Source: Willaertia magna
Lineage: Eukaryota > Heterolobosea > Eutetramitea > Acrasida > Naegleriidae
Assembly: GCA_902984215.1 (NCBI GenBank)
Contig: CADWAF010000224.1
Location: forward strand, 1-37,330
Length of the DNA: 37,330 nt
Direction: 5' to 3'
The position numbers were made by a program, and so were the translations under genes. The notes under the pieces were generated by a model. The model ran no database searches, was not told where the DNA came from, and was given only the letters and a program-made list of their open reading frames with translations. Positions 8,585-20,199 of the stretch are shown in pieces (position 1 is the stretch's first letter; each line of letters begins with the position of its first letter).

Positions 8585-9973
8585 ATGTCCAGAAAGCAAG
8601 ATTCAATTTTTCGCAACTGGCTCTTTGATTTTGATAAATGCATGCACAACGAAGAGATTTGTAATTTATTTAAACATTACATTAGCAAAGAAAATGAAGG
8701 AAGATTTGCTAGTTTATTAGGTGTTTACAAACACATGCTAAATAATCCATCTTATTATGAAGATTCCTTACACAACGAAAAGAAAAAGGAAATTGAATGT
8801 AGATTAAAACAAGACGCTTTCCCTAGATTTTTGAGGGATGACGTTTTTAAGACATTTATTTTAAAGCAAGAGAAAGTTGTTTCCAAACAAAAGTCACACG
8901 ATATTGCTGTTGATTCGAACAGTAGTTCAGCTTCATTAGATGATAGCACAAGTTCAAGCTCTTCTGAAACAAGGTCAGATACCAGTTTAGATGAAAGTAG
9001 AGATTCCTCAAATTCAGGTTCTTTTTACGAAGACTTAACCCAATATGACCCTCAGTTCTTACATTATCTAGAAACGTTAGGTTGTTCTTGTAAGAAATCA
9101 CCACACTTGTCAACTTTGTTTTTCCCATATCGTTTAGAGGATTTTAAATCACAAACCTTAACCATCGAAGATTTACGTTATTTAGAAAAACTTCAAAAAG
9201 ACAGTCCTCATTGGCCAGTTGTTGCCTACTTGCCAGCTGATAAAGAAACTATTAAATCAACGAAAGGTAATTCTAATTATCATTCACAATTTATTCAAAA
9301 CGGAGGTGGTGATATTATAGTTTATTCTACACATTCAAAACATTTAAGAGAGAACTCTCCAACTGATTTACCATTAGAAAAGGTTATCCGTTTTAAAACC
9401 GTTTATTATGTACCTTATTCACATCATGATGTTTTTAACACTTTAGAAACCTTTCATGTTCATAATCAATTTGATCCCCAAAATCAATATAAATCAATTG
9501 GTACAACACATTTTACTCCTCTTGCAGGTGAAAGAGATTTTCATTGTTATGATTGTAAATTAATTGTGCCTGGATTAAAATTAAGTAAGAATAGATTATT
9601 AAATTTATTGTGTACAAATTTTTATGATGAAAAGAATCAACGTTATATTGTGATTTTAAAGTCACAAGGTTATGATGAAGATAGTGGGGATGATGTTTCT
9701 TATGGTTTGAAATATCTTTCTTTTACAAAGATAACTAATAACTTAACAAGAATAGAGGAAGTAGGTCATATGTATATGTCAGGGTTTTTATCTAAGGAAG
9801 TGTTCTTGAAAATGTTATTTAAATCAAGAATTACAGAAATAGCTCAACAAGTTTTAAAAGTTTTTGAGGAATATGGAAAGAAAAAGAATTTTCCAAAGTT
9901 AAATGAAAAAGATGATGGATGTAGATTACTTTGTTTAAAGGCTAACGAAAAGTTAGTTGAACAGTATTTTTAA
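8585..9973 (+). CDS. RGS-like plus START-like domain protein
   Basis: The 462-aa intronless protein starts 212 bases after the RhoGEF stop on the same strand. Residues about 10-97 look like a short RGS-type helical bundle; the best matching part is the last helices, EIECRLKQDAFPRFLRDDVF. The middle of a normal RGS box seems shortened, so this is tentative. Residues 110-145 are Ser/Asp-rich linker. Residues about 265-432 read like a START-type lipid-binding fold: a start strand with VYYVPYSHHDVFNTL, then ERDFHCYDCKLIV, then RIEEVGHMYMSG, and a long amphipathic C-terminal helix. RGS domains accelerate GTP hydrolysis on G-alpha and START domains carry or sense lipids, so a lipid-sensing G-protein regulator is a reasonable hypothesis. 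Neither assignment is certain. Confidence 0.55.
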   Translation: MSRKQDSIFRNWLFDFDKCMHNEEICNLFKHYISKENEGRFASLLGVYKHMLNNPSYYEDSLHNEKKKEIECRLKQDAFPRFLRDDVFKTFILKQEKVVSKQKSHDIAVDSNSSSASLDDSTSSSSSETRSDTSLDESRDSSNSGSFYEDLTQYDPQFLHYLETLGCSCKKSPHLSTLFFPYRLEDFKSQTLTIEDLRYLEKLQKDSPHWPVVAYLPADKETIKSTKGNSNYHSQFIQNGGGDIIVYSTHSKHLRENSPTDLPLEKVIRFKTVYYVPYSHHDVFNTLETFHVHNQFDPQNQYKSIGTTHFTPLAGERDFHCYDCKLIVPGLKLSKNRLLNLLCTNFYDEKNQRYIVILKSQGYDEDSGDDVSYGLKYLSFTKITNNLTRIEEVGHMYMSGFLSKEVFLKMLFKSRITEIAQQVLKVFEEYGKKKNFPKLNEKDDGCRLLCLKANEKLVEQYF

Positions 9974-10345
9974 ATCCATTATTGTTGGAATGCAGTGAGT
10001 TTTATTATACCTTCAATAAAATTATTATAAAGGTTTACAATTTTTTTAATCATATCTTTTTAAAATCGCTCCTATTAATTTAATTATCTTTTTAATAAAA
10101 ATATTTAATTAAATATTTTTATTATTTTTATTTAGCTATCTTTTTTAATAAAAAATATTATAAATAAAATTTTAATAATTAAAATTTATCTGTTAATTTA
10201 ATTACAAATATTTATATTAACAATATTCTAATATAATTTTATAAAATATTATTGTTTTAGAATATTAATTTTTTTTTATTTTTAAAATTTATTTTAGTGA
10301 TAAAATTTAATTAAGTAATTTAGAATTTTATCGTATTTAAAAAAA
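9974..10345. other. Very AT-rich intergenic region
   Basis: These 372 bases are nearly all A and T between two same-strand genes. Apart from the presumed 3' end of the first gene and the promoter of the F-box gene, nothing can be distinguished. Confidence 0.5.
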
Positions 10346-11545
10346 ATGAAAAGAAAACAATTTAATGAAAATGGGTTGACAGAATTACTGACAAAAGAAA
10401 GAAAAATTTCTCCACCACATTCACTATGCCAAGAGTTTATTGAACATATATTTAAATATTTACCACCAACAGATTTATACTACACAATTCCATTTGTTTG
10501 TTCCTTTTGGAGAAATTTATCACATAATATAAAACTCTTTTTATGGAAAAAATTTATTCCTTTAAATTTATTACAATGTTTTAAAGAAGATAAATACACA
10601 AATTATAAAAAACTTTATTTAAGTTTAAACAATGGTAATCTGTACTTTAAAGAACTATTTTTATTTAAATTACAAAAATTATCTGAAAAATTACCTGATA
10701 ACAATGACGACAGTAAACAATGTTTTAATATTTTAAGTAAAATAGAAAATTTAATTAAAACTGAAAAATTTATTTTTGCAGAAAAAAAGTATTTACAAAA
10801 AGTTCCAAAGAAAAACTTACAAAAAACTACATTTTTGGAAATTATTGACGTTCTTAATGATAAAGAATTGACGGAAAAGGAAAAACAATTAAAGTTTTTA
10901 CAATCAACTATAATTGTTAATCCATCTACACCAGAAATTACAAAAAAAGAAGATGACGATTATAGATATCCAGGAAGATTTTTTATTGATGTAAATTTTT
11001 GTAATGAAATTACAATAATTGGATTAAATGGCAACTGCTCGAATAAATTTATTTATGAAGGAAATGGTAACGCTGAAAGATATCATGGTTATGAAATACA
11101 TGATGTTACTGTCACTTTAAGTTATGAGTTAAATAATTTACAAAATAATTGTCAATCAACTAACAAAATGACAAAAGACGAAACAACTGACGACGAAATA
11201 AAAATAATCGAAGAAGAAGAAGAAGAAGAGGAGGAAGAAGAAAAAAAAGAAAGTAAAGCTAAATTAACAGAAGAATTATTTTCATGTTATATGTCAGATC
11301 ATAAATATTTTGATAAAACAGTTAATTGTAAAAGAATGAAAGAAATTCTTGAAAAATTTAGAGAGGAATTGGCTTTTACAGAATTATCAAATTTAGATTT
11401 TTTAAATGTATTAGATGAAAAATTACATAATTATTACATTGTTAACAAAGAGAAATATGTAAATGATTGTTTCTTTGAAACTGATGTTTTATTATCTATT
11501 ACTGATTTTGAAGAAGAAAATAAAGAGAAGAACGAAACAGAATAA
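10346..11545 (+). CDS. F-box protein
   Basis: The 399-aa protein carries an F-box at about residues 24-68 (PHSLCQEFIEHIFKYLPPTDLY, then VCSFWRNLSHN), the segment that binds Skp1 and recruits the protein to an SCF ubiquitin ligase. Downstream is a Lys-rich helical part, a conserved-looking block (YRYPGRFFIDVNF, NGNAERYHGYEIH) and an uninterrupted Glu run near residues 288-298. I do not recognise the substrate-binding part; it is not an obvious LRR, WD40 or kelch array. The gene and its flanks are more AT-rich than the neighbours. The start lies behind a run of A residues. No intron is seen. Confidence 0.75.
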   Translation: MKRKQFNENGLTELLTKERKISPPHSLCQEFIEHIFKYLPPTDLYYTIPFVCSFWRNLSHNIKLFLWKKFIPLNLLQCFKEDKYTNYKKLYLSLNNGNLYFKELFLFKLQKLSEKLPDNNDDSKQCFNILSKIENLIKTEKFIFAEKKYLQKVPKKNLQKTTFLEIIDVLNDKELTEKEKQLKFLQSTIIVNPSTPEITKKEDDDYRYPGRFFIDVNFCNEITIIGLNGNCSNKFIYEGNGNAERYHGYEIHDVTVTLSYELNNLQNNCQSTNKMTKDETTDDEIKIIEEEEEEEEEEEKKESKAKLTEELFSCYMSDHKYFDKTVNCKRMKEILEKFREELAFTELSNLDFLNVLDEKLHNYYIVNKEKYVNDCFFETDVLLSITDFEEENKEKNETE

Positions 11546-11627
11546 AATTAAAAAGCAGAAAATTACAGAATCAGCCAATTAAGTCAAAAATGAATTAAAT
11601 TTATTTTTAAATACAATTTTAATAACA

Positions 11628-14600
11628 TTAGATAAACTTTAACAAATCATTGGTGTCAATTAAGGTATTTAAATCATCTGTTGCCTTTTCACCACTAAAC
11701 TCAACTCTTAAAGCAGTTCTTTGTGGTCCATTAATTTGATATTTGTCAACATCTTGTTTTGAAACAGACTCTTCTAGAGTGATTTCTGTTTCTCCAGATT
11801 CAACTTTCTCTAAGGTTCTTGAACGTAAAGTAGGGAAGAATCCAATACCAGACTTATCATTTGCAATGTATTGCTCAATGCCAGTATATTCGTCATTTGG
11901 TTTTTCTGTTAAATAAATTAAAAAGTAAACGTAATTCCACATGTAATGTTCTTCCTTAATATGTTTTTCAAATGTAATTCCTTGATTAGCGTGGATGTCA
12001 AAACGAGTTTTTTCATTATTACAAATAAAACATTTTTCTTTGATTTCCTTTTCTTTTTTATTACTCTCTTCTCTACGAGCACTGAAAGAATCCAAAACTA
12101 AACCAAAGAGAACATCTAATAAAATAATAACAGCAATAAACCAAGCAATCATATCAAATATAAATCTAGGCACATCAAAAGGCTAAAACAAGTTAATAAA
12201 TTTGTTAAAAGTAATAATACTTACTGTAGGATTATCTATAGCATCTTCTAGAAAACCTTCGCCTCTTACAAAGTAATTTATCATAGAGGCAAAGCAAAGT
12301 ATTGTACTTCTACAAATTTGAACTTTCTCACCATCGATACTTTCAATAACAAATTGATCCCATTTTACTGAGAAAATAACAAAAGCGTGGGCAGTTAAAG
12401 TAAATGTTAATAAGGCAGCAAATACTAATAGTTTTGAGTAGTTACTACTAATTGAGACAATAATATCTCTTGTGGCTTCAAATCTACCAATAACTTCAAA
12501 CAATTGCAAGCAATAACACAGTGGTGACACTATTAAGCCGAGTAATGATACCATAAAGAATACAATAAGCCATAATAAATAATAATCAAAAATAAAGTTC
12601 TTCAAAACTGAAAATAAGAATGTAAATTCCTCAGGTATTTGGTTCATAAAAATTACTTCCTTAATATTAGATAATATCACTTTAAGTTCCAATTTTTCTT
12701 TGTATTGTTTGATTTTATCATCCCAAGTTTCATCTCTACTAAAACCCATTTTCTTTTTAATATTAAGCATGCTAAAGAAAGATATGTGAATTGCAAATAA
12801 TATTATTGTAGAGGCAATTTGGAATAGACCTAAAACTGCTACAAATGTACCCAACCAGGAGTATTTAAATCCTTGGTTATATGAAAGATTTTGATCTTTT
12901 AAATCCATTCCTGGGACGGGGATTGGAGAACCAATTCCTGCATCATATCTGTGATGGTAACTACAAAGCACAACAATATTAATAATAATTGAGAAGAAAA
13001 ATGATAAATTCTTAATAATATCCCAAACTAAAATATCATAAATAGTATATCTGAGAACACTCCATATTTTAGAACGAATGGTATTTGGATTATCTTTGTA
13101 TTGTTGTAAGTGTTTCATTTCAGGTCTAAATACTTGGTATGTCTCATCTAACAAACATTTTACTTTAGTTTGTGCACTTTCCATATCGATTTTATCTTTG
13201 AACTCCTTTTTGGTACTATATAAATTTGGTAATTATAAAGTAATAATAAAAATACATACCTTTCTAATAAATTAGAGCAGATAGGAGGCTTTATAAAATG
13301 CACAACTTCAATTTGATTTTCTCTATTGATGACTTCTATAGATCCTGTCAATCCCAAAAAGTATTTGTACTCAAATCCTGTATTTTCTTCAATTTCTTTT
13401 GGATATAAATATTTTAAAAGTATAAAAATAGAAGCTCCCAAATCAGAAAAATCTTTTCTGATATCATCCATTTCTCCCCATTCTTCTTCTTCTATCTCTC
13501 CTTTTTTCTTTTCTTCAACATCATCTTGTTGCTTTTGCATTCTTTTTATGATTATGTCCTCATATTTATCTTGCTTATATTTAATTTTTTGCCAAGCAGA
13601 CTTTTCTACATAGCCAATGGGGACTACAAATCTGCCGAACCTTAATAATTGTTTTTCTAATGATTTCATATTAAGTTGTCTACGCAATAAATTACCACTG
13701 ACTTTGTTATCCCCTTCCAACATACTTGTCAACAAAACTATAGTTTCTTTTAGTAATTCAAACTGCTTCTCGAGCTCAATGTCGTCTCGATTAATTTTTT
13801 TTGGGTCCTGGAATATGTTAATTTCAATAATGTCATTTAGTACTGTAAATAATCTTGAAGACGAAGAAATAATATTTGAGTTTTCTATGCAAGGCCCTTG
13901 TATAAATTCATTTAGAGTTTTAATTGCTTGGGTGACAGTCTCCACATTTGATTTGTTGACATACTTATATAAATGAACAGTGTATTCACAAACATCAGAA
14001 ACAAGGTTAACTGAAACCTTATTGAATGGTTGTTCACTTAACATTTTTTGACTTTCAATATTGTGGCCCTCACAAAGCAACTGAAGAAATCTCAAAACAT
14101 TTTTAGCACTAGATGTTTGTTGAGAAACATAATCTTTTTCTCGTTTTCTCATTTCCTTTTCTTCTAGAATTGATAATCTAATCATGTTCTTAAGGGATGT
14201 AAAGAAATTCTCAAACTCTCCATTTTCAAAGGCCCCCTTTTTTGTTAGTAGTTCACGAATTTTGGTTTGATTCCTTTCTCTATTGCTTTCCATATCTAAA
14301 ATAGTGATACCCAATTGCAATCCTTTTATAATAAAATCATCATTCTTGGAGCAAATTAATTGTAATACCAGTTTACAAATACTTTTTAAAATACTTTTTA
14401 CCGTCTTTTTATCCATAGTAACAATTTTGATAACAGCACGGTCAACTTCACCTACTGAAAGTAAAAAGGTATCAAGAATATCTCTTGGAAGAACGCTCTT
14501 TTCAGTATTAGAACCTACCCTTATAATATTTTGCAAACACATGACAAAATTTTTTAAATGTTGTTGGAATCTTTCTTCTTTGCTCAAACTATATTCACCA

Positions 14601-17600
14601 AAATTTAATTTCTTAATATCTTCTATATACTTTTTCAACATTTCACCTTCAACATCTCTATCCTTTAGATTTACCTTTATTTCTTTATTAGAGACCTTTG
14701 AAATTGTGATAAGATTGTTTTCAGAATAGTTATCTAAATCTGTACTAAAGTTATCTTCAACAATACCTTGTCGAGCTCCAATTCTTTTAACTACAGAATA
14801 ACAAGATATAATTTCTTCTCTATGCCATGCATTTTGTATGTATAACTTTGATAAATTATCAAGTAAGTCAGATACTATTTTTTTAATTGCCCCCTTAGAT
14901 TCAACTTTGTGTATAAAAACTTTAGAATAATTTTCTGGATTGAAAACCTTATCAAAAAAGTTTTTAATAAGAGGCAGAACTATTTTATAGATGTAGGAAT
15001 CATTAACGTAAATTGGTCTTCTTATAAGAGGCGATTCTTCCAATAATATGGTGTCTTCTGTGACAGGAGTATTATCCCCAGAAGGTAACTCAGATGATGG
15101 GATTTCATATTTGAAATTCAATTTAAATTCATCTAGATAATTATTTTTCCCTTGATTTAGAATAAATTCTTGAAATTCTGTGTTAATTTTTTCTAGTAAT
15201 GCCCATATTTTAGGATTTGTTAAATCTTGGTCTGTTACTTCTTCAGTAAAGAAATAAAGCTCTAATAAAATTAAGAAACTAAAAATCCAGAATATACTTA
15301 CCATTTAGCAACAATAGCATTGGATCTCTTAGAGGAGGAATAATTGATTCTTCAGTGAGGTGGGATAAAAGATCGTCGTATGAAAGCAGTGATTGAGCAC
15401 CCATTTCTGCTAATTTTACCTTATCTCTAGTACAATCCTTTAACAAGTGCAAAAGGTTGATGTGATAAGATAATTCAGAATAAGGTTTAAGATAATCCTT
15501 TTTGGCTATCATTCTGGCCCTTTCCTTCATTCCTTCCTCCCCATTGTACAAAATAACTAAAGAACGATAATCTTCCTTCAATTCTGAAATAATAGCGTTT
15601 TGATTACTTTGGTTACTAAAACTTTCTTGACTACCAGCAGTAACTATTTTAGATTTTGAATTAATGGTTAAAGCCCGTAAGAAGTTTAAGTGGTAAGCTT
15701 TGTAACCACAAGAAATAACTTTGTCTAGATATAGTCTAATTATCATGGGTTCTACTTTTGCTAAATTATCATCATTTCCACGAACAACCTCAGTTAAAAG
15801 TTCGGAAACATCAATCTCTGGACCCATAAGACTAATAAATAACTTCAATTCTTTAAATAATTCCTTTTGATTTTGCTCGTTTCCCTTAACAAACTCTGTT
15901 AGTAATTCAATACAAAGTTTGTGTATCTCTGACTTTATGTGAGAAGGATAATTTACCACTAAGGTTTTCAATATTAAGTTATGAAGCTCCCAATTTCTCA
16001 TTGCTGTCTTCACTCTTGGCTCTTTCAAGGACTCGGTAAGACTTTTCATTAGATCACATAAGTACATAAAATCTTTGGATGTTTCCCCTCCAACAAAACT
16101 AGAAATGCTCAATAAAGTGTTTAATTGAGTAAATTCATTGAAAATCTTTTCAAATTTTAGGCATTCAGCGTTTGATGTGAGTAAAGAAACTTTGAGCAAA
16201 TTCTTGTGTAATTCACTCTTGATGTTGGAAGCTTTTAAAAGAATTTTCAAACATTGTTGTGCAGTCTCTTGGTAAGTGTTAATATTTGAAAGTAAGTCAT
16301 TAACAATTGACACTAAAAGTGGAACGCCTCCTATTTCAATCAGATTATCATTAATAATCATGCTTGATAAATTTCCAAATTTCTGCTCGTCCTTATCTCT
16401 TAAATATGTGCTATAAACAGATAATATTAAAGACATTTTGAAATCAATAATAACGTCCAAAATGTATAATACAATATCACACATTAATTGCTTGATTTTC
16501 AAAACATCTCCAGTTTCGTCCTTAAACTTCACTTCCTTGCAAATAGCAACCACCAATGATTTCAATAATTTCCCAACACTGCCCCAAAAAGCTTTGTCAA
16601 TTTCCAACTTTCCATTATTTTCTTTTACATCAATGTCAACAGAATCCAACCTATCACCATAAGGATTGTACACCCTGTAAGTAAAACATTTCTTCAGAAT
16701 TTTCAATAATGAATAAAAAACTTTAAGGTTATGAACATTTATGGTATCAGTTCCTAAGCATGTTGTTAGACCTTCAAATTCTCTATCTAAGAAGCATGTT
16801 AGATCTTTAAATTTTCTGCGATATTCTGATATATTATTTTGAGCTCCTGATTTGTCATCTTTTTTTAATGGTCTTGCTAAAGATATAGCTGGAAGCTCAG
16901 CGTGTTTTGCATTGTCCAAAAAGCAATATTCTAATATCTCAGCAAAAGAAGATCTAATTAAAGGATCCATTTCACTATCTATAACACTCAATATGGAATC
17001 AGTAGAAAGCTTTGTTTTTGTTATAACAAAATCAATACCATCTTTGTTTTTCCCCACGCACAAAGCAACCAATAAACTCATTGCTCTTAAAAATAATTGT
17101 TTTTCATGTTGATTATGAGATATATTTTCTAATTTCTTTTCATTACCATCAATATTTACTGTTATTTCTGTACTATTTTCTTTTAGGTATGGAAAAGGAA
17201 ATAGAGGAGTGAGTAAACCCTCATTCTTCTTAATTAAAGTAATTAAATTATTTTGATTTTTTAGCACTGGTCTTTCATCACAACGACAAATGTTACTCTT
17301 TAATTTAATTAACAATTAACTGAAATATTAATTGGTTACTTACCAAAAATAAAATAAATATTTCTTTCTTCTTAGTTGACATTAGGATAGAGATAAAATT
17401 TTCAATATCTTCCACAGTTATTTTTTCTAAAATTTCCATATTATCTCTAATAATCTGAACTAAGGCATCTGTAGCATATTCACCTCCTATTCCTTCTTTT
17501 AAATGCTCTTGTAATTCACTAAAATACTCTTTTTCCAAAATATAAGCACAAGTGGCTATATTTCCTCTTGACAAAGCTGAAATGCAAGAGTAACAATTAT

Positions 17601-19449
17601 CGAATAATTTACTCCAAATAATTTCTTCATGTTTCGATTTTCCAACTCTAATCATTTCAAAAATAGAATCAATCATTCCAATATCTCTAAAATAGTTTTG
17701 TCTATCAATAGTTGTACAAAAGTCTTTAATTGATGAAAGTGCATCAAATAATATATTCATTTCATATTCAGAAATATCTGTAATTGAGGATATTATTAAT
17801 TTTATAAAATTTTGAATAATAGGTAACAAGAGAAATATAGTATTCTGTTCATTTGTCTCTTCTGTTCTCAAAATATCAAAACTAAACACGTCTCTTTCTC
17901 TAAAATCACCAAACCATAAATCTACTTTTGCATCTTCAATTGCAAGGATATCTTTCTCATTTACGTCACCGGTTCTTAGCCATTTTCTTGTTTTAAAGTG
18001 TTTAATTCTAAAAAGGCTATCAAATTTAATAGGCTCATCTAATGATGAATTAAATGCTTCATTATCTTCTGCAGATGAAAAAGTAAATAAACAATCGTCG
18101 TCATTAGGATCATCAGAAAGCATTAACTTATATTTGAGCTTGTTAATAGTGTTTTTAAGTCTTAACCAATTGGATGTAGAGGAATTTTGATTTTTGCTTT
18201 TAGTTTGTTCCAAAACTTCCTTTGCCATTAAATAACAACCACTTGCCAAATGCTTAAGACGAAGAGGCATACCAAAATAAGTAATACCACCTCTAGTTGT
18301 ATCAAATGCTTCAACCTGAAAGACAGAAAGAATAGATTTAGAGCTTGTTCCTCTATTTAATTTTAAGGCAACATGTTCACAAACTTTTCTTTGTCTATGA
18401 TCAAAATAAATTCCTCCAGAAATATCTTTATGTAAAAGTCTAATTAAATCTCCACCCTTTAAAAAACTTCCTTCATTTGGAAGACAATATCTATATAATC
18501 TAATTTTCCAAACAACATCATCTCTATACATTATAGATGATTGTAGAGTATTTTCTATATGACTTGAAGCATTTACTTCTAAACGATTATCATTAAAAAC
18601 TAATGGTTTTAAATACGAATAACGTGAAACATGAATAACATGTTTAGTCTTTTCCGAATATAAAATTACTTTATCAGAAAATCTAACAGGCTCCCCTTCC
18701 TTAAAAACATTTTTTAATAAACTAAAAATGTAATTTCAGTAAATATTTACTTACCACTCTAAAGGTAAAGCGAGGCTTGAAAGTCCAATGCGATCTTTTA
18801 TCTCCACTGCTTAAAGAGATCTTTACAGTTTTTAATGAATTAGTTTCAAATTGCTTTAAAGTACTAATTTACTTACCTTTAAACATTCTTTTTCTAGTAA
18901 AGAACTTGTTCTTATAACAGTTAGGTATTTTCCTGTTTTAATATGTTTTAATTCAATTTTTTCTCCATATAAAACTGGCTTTCCGAAAGCTTTCTTTTCT
19001 TCAGTTTCATTTTCCTCTTCCTCTAATTCCTTTTTCTTTTTTTGAGCATCTATAATTGCTTTATTATCAGACGTTTTATTTCCTTTAATTCTTTTATATT
19101 TCTTCTTCTCTGTATAAACATTTCCTTTGCAAATTAAAAACAAGGCTTCATCAAAGTTTGATAACAAACTTGGATCTGTAGAAAATCCACATCTCATATA
19201 CTTATATTTATCTTCACCTTTGACTGCGAAACCCTTTACGGAAAGGAAACCAAAATTTCCTTTATTTTCTTCTTCATCATTGTCATTGTTTTGATCCGAT
19301 ACTTCAAGAGAAGATTTTAAATCATTACCACTTTTATTAATATTTAATTCTGATGGTACACTTGAAAGTGTCTTTTGTGGTGTAAAATACATTGACAAAC
19401 TGATGGTAGCCCCATAGTGTAAAATATTTGGGTCAATAAAGCCAGACAT
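11628..19449 (-). CDS. ITPR: IP3-receptor-type intracellular calcium release channel
   Basis: Seven exons, read on the minus strand: 19449-18877, 18820-18755, 18699-17344, 17297-15302, 15261-13260, 13215-12225, 12182-11628. They sum to 7539 nt, or 2512 aa, close to the usual ~2700. Order: N-terminal beta-trefoil (KTGKYLTV, LLEKECLK), MIR region (LRLKHLASGCYLMAKE), RIH/armadillo repeats through exons 3-5, then six membrane helices in exons 6-7 with a pore loop (residues 2316-2322) before S6. After S6 comes the IP3R/RyR zinc knuckle C2379-C2382-H2402-H2407 (CFICNNE, FEKHIKEEHYMW). Joins match the family: FILFL|SNIC corresponds to YLSDLC. These channels release Ca2+ from the ER. Here most known IP3-coordinating residues are replaced and the selectivity filter differs. 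Start 19449 was preferred over the in-frame ATG at 19485 because of its A-rich context. Introns are 56, 55, 46, 40, 44 and 42 nt. Confidence 0.95.
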
Positions 19450-19853
19450 TTGTTTTTTGATGTTGACGAAACCTATGAACCACAAATTTCACTGGTTGGG
19501 ACGGTGCATCAAAAGTTATCTTGGTATTTACGGATATTTATTACAAGTGTTCTACAAATTACAAAATATTTTGATTATAAATTTATTTCAGTGGGGTGCA
19601 CTGAGATGTTGCTTGATTTATCACCCAAACATTATATGATTAAACATTTAATGACGTAGAAAACGTTAATAAAACGTTAATATTATTAATTTTAGAGTAA
19701 CAAGAATTTTGTTGTGAGAGATTTTGAATGGGTACACTCTAAAAATTTAGAAACAAATAATTTTATGATCCCAATAAAGATGAAAAGCTCCGTCTTTGCT
19801 TTATTAGCTAAAAAGTTAGTCCACTCCAAAATATTACACTACAATTACATTAT
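19450..19853. promoter_or_regulatory. Intergenic region, presumed IP3R promoter
   Basis: These 404 bases lie upstream of the minus-strand IP3R start and downstream of the minus-strand 94-aa gene. Two short plus-strand frames (about 60-70 codons) overlap here in different frames, but neither looks like protein. I see no RNA gene or distinctive motif. Confidence 0.4.
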
Positions 19854-20199
19854 TTAGTTAACATCTTCTCTGAATGAATTCCAATCAACCTTATATTCTT
19901 GAACAACACCTGGTTGATAGTTTGTCTCATATGGTGGTTTAAGACCTCTATGTCTTGTTTCTTGGAAACCAGCATATTTATGAACATTCCAGTTATAGTT
20001 GAAGTGATATGCTTCATATCCTCCCCATAATAATAAAGCTTGACAAGTAACACCAAGCATAACTTTATTAATCAAAAACAAAATTTAATTCAATGATGAC
20101 AACAATAATGAGCATATACTTACTTGGGATTTTCCATTTCTTTAACAAATCCTTTGACATTCCGTGAAAATGCATCTTTGCACCGTGTCCTCCTGCCAT
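19854..20199 (-). CDS. 94-aa single-span protein, probably mitochondrial
   Basis: Two exons, 20199-20124 and 20062-19854, are separated by a 61-nt intron (CAA|GTAAGT to AAAG). The sum is 285 nt, or 94 aa. The N-terminus is MAGGHGAKMHFHGMSKDLL, rich in His and Gly. One hydrophobic segment lies at about residues 25-45 (IPIMLGVTCQALLLWGG), and the hydrophilic C-terminus is rich in Tyr, His and Asn. Size, a single span near a His-rich N-terminus, and an aromatic-rich tail are typical of supernumerary subunits of respiratory complexes (complex I B-type or cytochrome oxidase VIa-type), but I cannot name one. Both exons stay open and the phase matches (1), which supports a real gene. Confidence 0.7.

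Noticed and set aside
13326..14729. Plus-strand frames opposite the IP3R exons
   Set aside because: Ser/Phe/Leu-rich shadow frames of a well-supported minus-strand gene; none has a conserved motif.
18854..18876. 23-nt intron using the first AG after the IP3R exon 1 donor
   Set aside because: It would keep the frame but add an unmatched segment. The 56-nt intron joins LLEKECLK directly to ISLSSGDK, which aligns with the family without a gap.
19450..19659. Plus-strand frames opposite the IP3R start
   Set aside because: Two overlapping frames in different phases with no recognisable features. The real gene on the other strand explains the openness at the left end.
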